Shown piece after piece: positions 5,485 through 7,738 of a stretch of 7,738 nt of DNA; the stretch's first letter is position 1; each line of letters opens with the position of its first letter. Under the pieces are notes generated by a model. It was not told the origin of the DNA. It was given only the letters and a program-made list of their open reading frames with translations, and ran no database searches. The position numbers and the translations under genes were made by a program. This DNA is from Rhodoferax sp. (GTDB lineage Bacteria; Pseudomonadota; Gammaproteobacteria; Burkholderiales; Burkholderiaceae_C), in contig JAQTSL010000174.1 of NCBI GenBank assembly GCA_028711355.1, positions 1 through 7,738 on the forward strand. Reading direction: 5' to 3'.

Positions 5485-7011
5485 ATGAAATTCAAACCGG
5501 TTTGTTTGCTGCTTGGCTTGTGGTTCGGCACCGTCATGACGCTGGCTGCCCAAACTGCCACAGCAAGCGACGCCCTGCTACCAGCGCGCAGCAATCGCCA
5601 CGCCTTGATCATTACGGTCAGCCGGTACGCCAATACGCAGTTACCCGAACTTCCTGGCGCCAGGGTGGACAAGCAATCGGCGACTCAAATCGCGCAAGCA
5701 CTGCAGGTACCTACCGAAAATATCCAGTACCTTGAAGATGAACAAGCCACCGGCGACGGGATTCGCCAGGCCTTGCTTGAATTGACCCAGCGTGTGCAAG
5801 AAGGCGACCGAGTCTATATTCATTTTTCGGGCCATGGCACACGCAATCCCGATACTCAGGCGGGTGGTTGTGTGGAAGCGCTGCTGGCTTACGATGGTGC
5901 CGCGCAAGGCACCATCTCGAACCGTGAGATGGCGGAAAATCTCAATGCCATCACCCGCAAGACCGACAAACTGTTTGTCATGATTGATGCCTGCCATTCC
6001 GGCGGGGTGGTGCAAGCGGCAACTTCGGTACGCACCCGCAGTTTGTCTGAGAAGGCTGAACCAGAGGGTATGTTGCGTGCCAGGTCGGCGGCGATTTCGC
6101 TGGAATGTGCTCGCCCTGTCAACATCAAAACCAGAAGCCTGGAGACGGAAACGGCTGCCAAAGGGGTGTTGTCGCAGGACATCATTCACGTGAGCGCATC
6201 GCGCCACAACGAAATCAGTTTTGACGACGAGCGCAAAGGTGGCCTGGCGACCCAATTCATGCGAGATTGCATGTTGCGCGAAGCCCGTGACCTGGACGGT
6301 TCGGGTGCTGTCAGCATGGAAGAAATACGCCAGTGCGCCCAGGGGAAAATTGACAGACGGCTGGCCAAAGACCCCAGCTTCAAGGCCCATCACCTGGTGC
6401 TCAATGGCAATGCCGGCTTTGTGCCAGCCTGGTTCAGCAAAGATGCCGTGGCCGGATCGGTGTCGGAAAAGCTCACGCTCACTGGCGAACAAGCACTGCG
6501 TCAGATGTTTGATCAGCGCGATGCCAAGCGTCAGGTCAATGTCAACGTGAGCCAGGATCAACTCATCATCGGCCGCGATGCGCTGGAGTTTTCAGTGCAG
6601 TCAGACCGGCCGGGCTACGTGTATGTGGCGCTGGCGGGCTCTGACAACCAGTCACTTTATATGCTGTTTCCGAATGACCTGGACCAGGACAATCAGCTTG
6701 CAGCCGGCCAGATACTGCATTTGCCACGCGCCAATTGGCGGGTCAAGGCCAGTGGTCCTGAGGGCCAAGACAGTTTGCTGGTGCTGGTTGCAGACGCACC
6801 GCGCAATTTGCGGGCTTTGCAGAAAAACAGGGCTGGGCCTTTTGTGGTGTCGCTCAATGATGCATCGGGCAGGGCGCAGTTGGGCGCCTTGATGACGGCG
6901 AGCGAATTTGGTGCCAGTCCGGTCTGTTCAGGCTCAAGTCAGGCGCGGCCAAAATCACTGTGCTCGGACGCTTATGGAGCCAAAATGGTGACGATTCGGG
7001 AGGTGAAATAA
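5485..7011 (+). CDS. Exported caspase-family (peptidase C14) protease with EF-hand-like loop and C-terminal DUF4384-like domain
   Basis: This is a 508-residue protein with a signal peptide (hydrophobic core 7-22, cleavage probably near 22-28), so it should act in the periplasm or outside. The caspase/metacaspase fold spans about 37-312: first strand HALIITVSRY, catalytic H117 in FSGHGT, and catalytic C170 in IDACHSGG; both active residues are intact. A long linker (about 176-229) separates the Cys-bearing half from the second half, which begins QDIIHVSAS. Residues 269-280 (DLDGSGAVSMEE) fit the EF-hand calcium loop at positions 1, 3, 5, 6, 8, 9 and 12. Residues about 363-440 (GYVYVALAG, LYMLFPND, DSLLVLVAD) resemble DUF4384, often joined to bacterial caspases. 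Two cysteines near the end (C481, C493) could form a disulfide. The ATG at 5485 has only a weak ribosome site, but the signal peptide starts there. It is the central gene of the operon and substrates are unknown. The family is certain; calcium control and substrates are inferred. Confidence 0.94.
   Translation: MKFKPVCLLLGLWFGTVMTLAAQTATASDALLPARSNRHALIITVSRYANTQLPELPGARVDKQSATQIAQALQVPTENIQYLEDEQATGDGIRQALLELTQRVQEGDRVYIHFSGHGTRNPDTQAGGCVEALLAYDGAAQGTISNREMAENLNAITRKTDKLFVMIDACHSGGVVQAATSVRTRSLSEKAEPEGMLRARSAAISLECARPVNIKTRSLETETAAKGVLSQDIIHVSASRHNEISFDDERKGGLATQFMRDCMLREARDLDGSGAVSMEEIRQCAQGKIDRRLAKDPSFKAHHLVLNGNAGFVPAWFSKDAVAGSVSEKLTLTGEQALRQMFDQRDAKRQVNVNVSQDQLIIGRDALEFSVQSDRPGYVYVALAGSDNQSLYMLFPNDLDQDNQLAAGQILHLPRANWRVKASGPEGQDSLLVLVADAPRNLRALQKNRAGPFVVSLNDASGRAQLGALMTASEFGASPVCSGSSQARPKSLCSDAYGAKMVTIREVK
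6289..6324 (+). other. EF-hand-like calcium-binding loop inside the caspase gene
   Basis: Codons for residues 269-280 of the caspase protein encode D-x-D-x-S-G-x-V-S-x-x-E, the classic 12-residue EF-hand loop with Glu at position 12. It lies in the second half of the caspase domain, just before CAQGKIDRR. Many metacaspases need calcium, usually through other acidic sites, so a true EF loop here suggests calcium control. Binding is not shown by sequence alone. Confidence 0.65.
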
Positions 7012-7553
7012 TGCTTTTCAAACATCAGATGGCGGCTATTCTGACAGTCGCGTGTAGCGCTTTTCCGGTGGCTGCCAATGATTTGATGGACATCAGTTCC
7101 CACCGGATTTTGTTGGCCCAGGCCAACGCCAAAACTGGCATCCAGAAGACGGCATCCGACAACTGGCTGGTCACCCCTGAAGAGGCCATCGCCTACCAGG
7201 GAGAGGCCGGGTTCAATGCGCGCAAGGTGGTGCGCGTGCGCGCCGTTGTGCCGTTGATTGACATCCTCAAACCGCAGGCCAATGCCCAGAGCATCGTCAA
7301 GGCTCCGTTCGGCATCGACGTTAAATTCAAAAGTCTGTCAGACGCGGCGATTGACCCGGCCACGTTCAAAGTGATGTACGGCGCTTTCAAGTTTGACATC
7401 ACCAACCGTATCACCGAGTTTGTCAAAGTTACCCCTGATGGTTTTTCCTTGGATAACGCCAAAATTCCTGCTGGCAAACATCGCTTGATTCTGCAAGTGC
7501 AAGATGAAAAGCAACGCCTGGCTGAACGTGAATTGCGCATCGAGGTGGAATAA
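7011..7553 (+). CDS. Small exported protein of unknown function with an Ig-like C-terminal region
   Basis: The product is 180 residues and not a family I can name. It has a signal peptide (core about 8-20, likely cut after A22 in FPVAAND), so it is periplasmic or secreted. A short Ala/Gln-rich stretch follows, then a segment NWLVTPEEAIAYQGE, and then a region (about 102-179) with alternating short strands. Its last part (PAGKHRLILQVQDEKQRLAERELRIEV) resembles the closing strands of bacterial Ig-like domains. There are no catalytic motifs and only one cysteine, in the signal. The ATG shares one base with the caspase stop (TAATG), and a strong GGGAGGTGA ribosome site lies inside the end of the caspase gene, so the two are translated together. 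Its position between the protease and the CHASE2 sensor suggests an adaptor, inhibitor or ligand for one of them. Existence as a gene is very likely; function is unknown. Confidence 0.88.
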   Translation: MLFKHQMAAILTVACSAFPVAANDLMDISSHRILLAQANAKTGIQKTASDNWLVTPEEAIAYQGEAGFNARKVVRVRAVVPLIDILKPQANAQSIVKAPFGIDVKFKSLSDAAIDPATFKVMYGAFKFDITNRITEFVKVTPDGFSLDNAKIPAGKHRLILQVQDEKQRLAERELRIEVE

Positions 7554-7554
7554 T

Positions 7555-7738
7555 TTGCTCAAAATCGGGGCCATCAGCACGCGGCAATTCAAGCGCCTGA
7601 GATGGCTGCTGTTGTTTGCCGTGATGGGATTTGGCCTGGCCGAGGCCCTCTGGCAAAGCCAGGCACTGGGTCTGATTGATCGGCCGATTCAGGATTTCTG
7701 GTTTCAGTTGCAAGGCCAGCGCGCCAGTGCCAGCCATG
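7555..7738 (+). CDS. CHASE2-type membrane sensor protein, N-terminal part only
   Basis: The window holds the first 61 codons. A TTG at 7555 is the best start: GAGGTGGA (7542-7549) precedes it at a proper distance and lies inside the end of the upstream gene. The encoded start has a basic stretch (RQFKRLRW), one transmembrane helix (about 16-31), then ALGLIDRPIQDFWFQLQGQRAS, matching the opening of the CHASE2 extracytoplasmic sensor domain (D…DxxF/W…R, before the usual IVxVxID strand). CHASE2 proteins normally continue with three membrane helices and an output such as an adenylate/guanylate cyclase, a Ser/Thr kinase or a histidine kinase, which cannot be seen here. It is last in the visible operon and probably senses an envelope condition linked to the protease. 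The gene is convincing; the CHASE2 assignment is good but rests on a short segment. Confidence 0.78.
   Translation, partial: MLKIGAISTRQFKRLRWLLLFAVMGFGLAEALWQSQALGLIDRPIQDFWFQLQGQRASASH

Noticed and set aside
5641..6561. Open frame of 306 codons on the minus strand, opposite the caspase gene
   Set aside because: It is antisense to a gene with clear caspase motifs and has no recognisable domain; long mirror frames are common in G+C-rich coding DNA.

Overview
The window looks like chromosomal DNA from a betaproteobacterium, most likely Burkholderiales/Comamonadaceae (Rhodoferax- or Polaromonas-like). This is inferred from the moderately high G+C, dense packing, PAS/GGDEF/EAL-rich signalling genes and protein style; no rRNA or other marker is present to prove it. 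The window holds two gene blocks that diverge from a 184-base intergenic region (4038-4221).

The left block (1-4037, minus strand) is a signalling operon transcribed leftwards. It starts with a membrane histidine kinase whose N-terminus closely resembles the copper-containing ethylene-binding domain of plant ETR1-type receptors, with the key Asp, Tyr, Cys and His all present. A stand-alone Rcp1-type receiver follows, overlapping the kinase stop by an ATGA junction. Four bases further on comes a second receiver that reads into a PAS-PAS-GGDEF-EAL cyclic-di-GMP protein running off the left edge. An in-frame TAG (1539-1541) separates this receiver from its PAS-GGDEF-EAL part, while the frame is open on both sides. 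This is either a recent nonsense mutation, a sequence error, or a split gene. The likely scheme is ligand sensing at the membrane, phosphotransfer to one or two receivers, then a change in cyclic-di-GMP.

The right block (4222-7738, plus strand) is a tight run of five genes. They encode a small putative lipoprotein of unknown family, an OmpA-type peptidoglycan-binding protein with a Pro/Ala/Val linker, an exported caspase-fold protease with an intact His/Cys dyad plus an EF-hand-like loop and a DUF4384-like C-terminal domain, a small exported Ig-like protein of unknown function, and the start of a CHASE2-type membrane sensor cut by the right edge. Four of the five have export or lipoprotein signals and the fifth begins with a membrane anchor, so the block looks like a cell-envelope system in which a protease, a wall anchor and a sensor act together. 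I regard this operon as the most interesting, least described part of the window.

No tRNA, rRNA, CRISPR array, insertion sequence or convincing terminator was seen.
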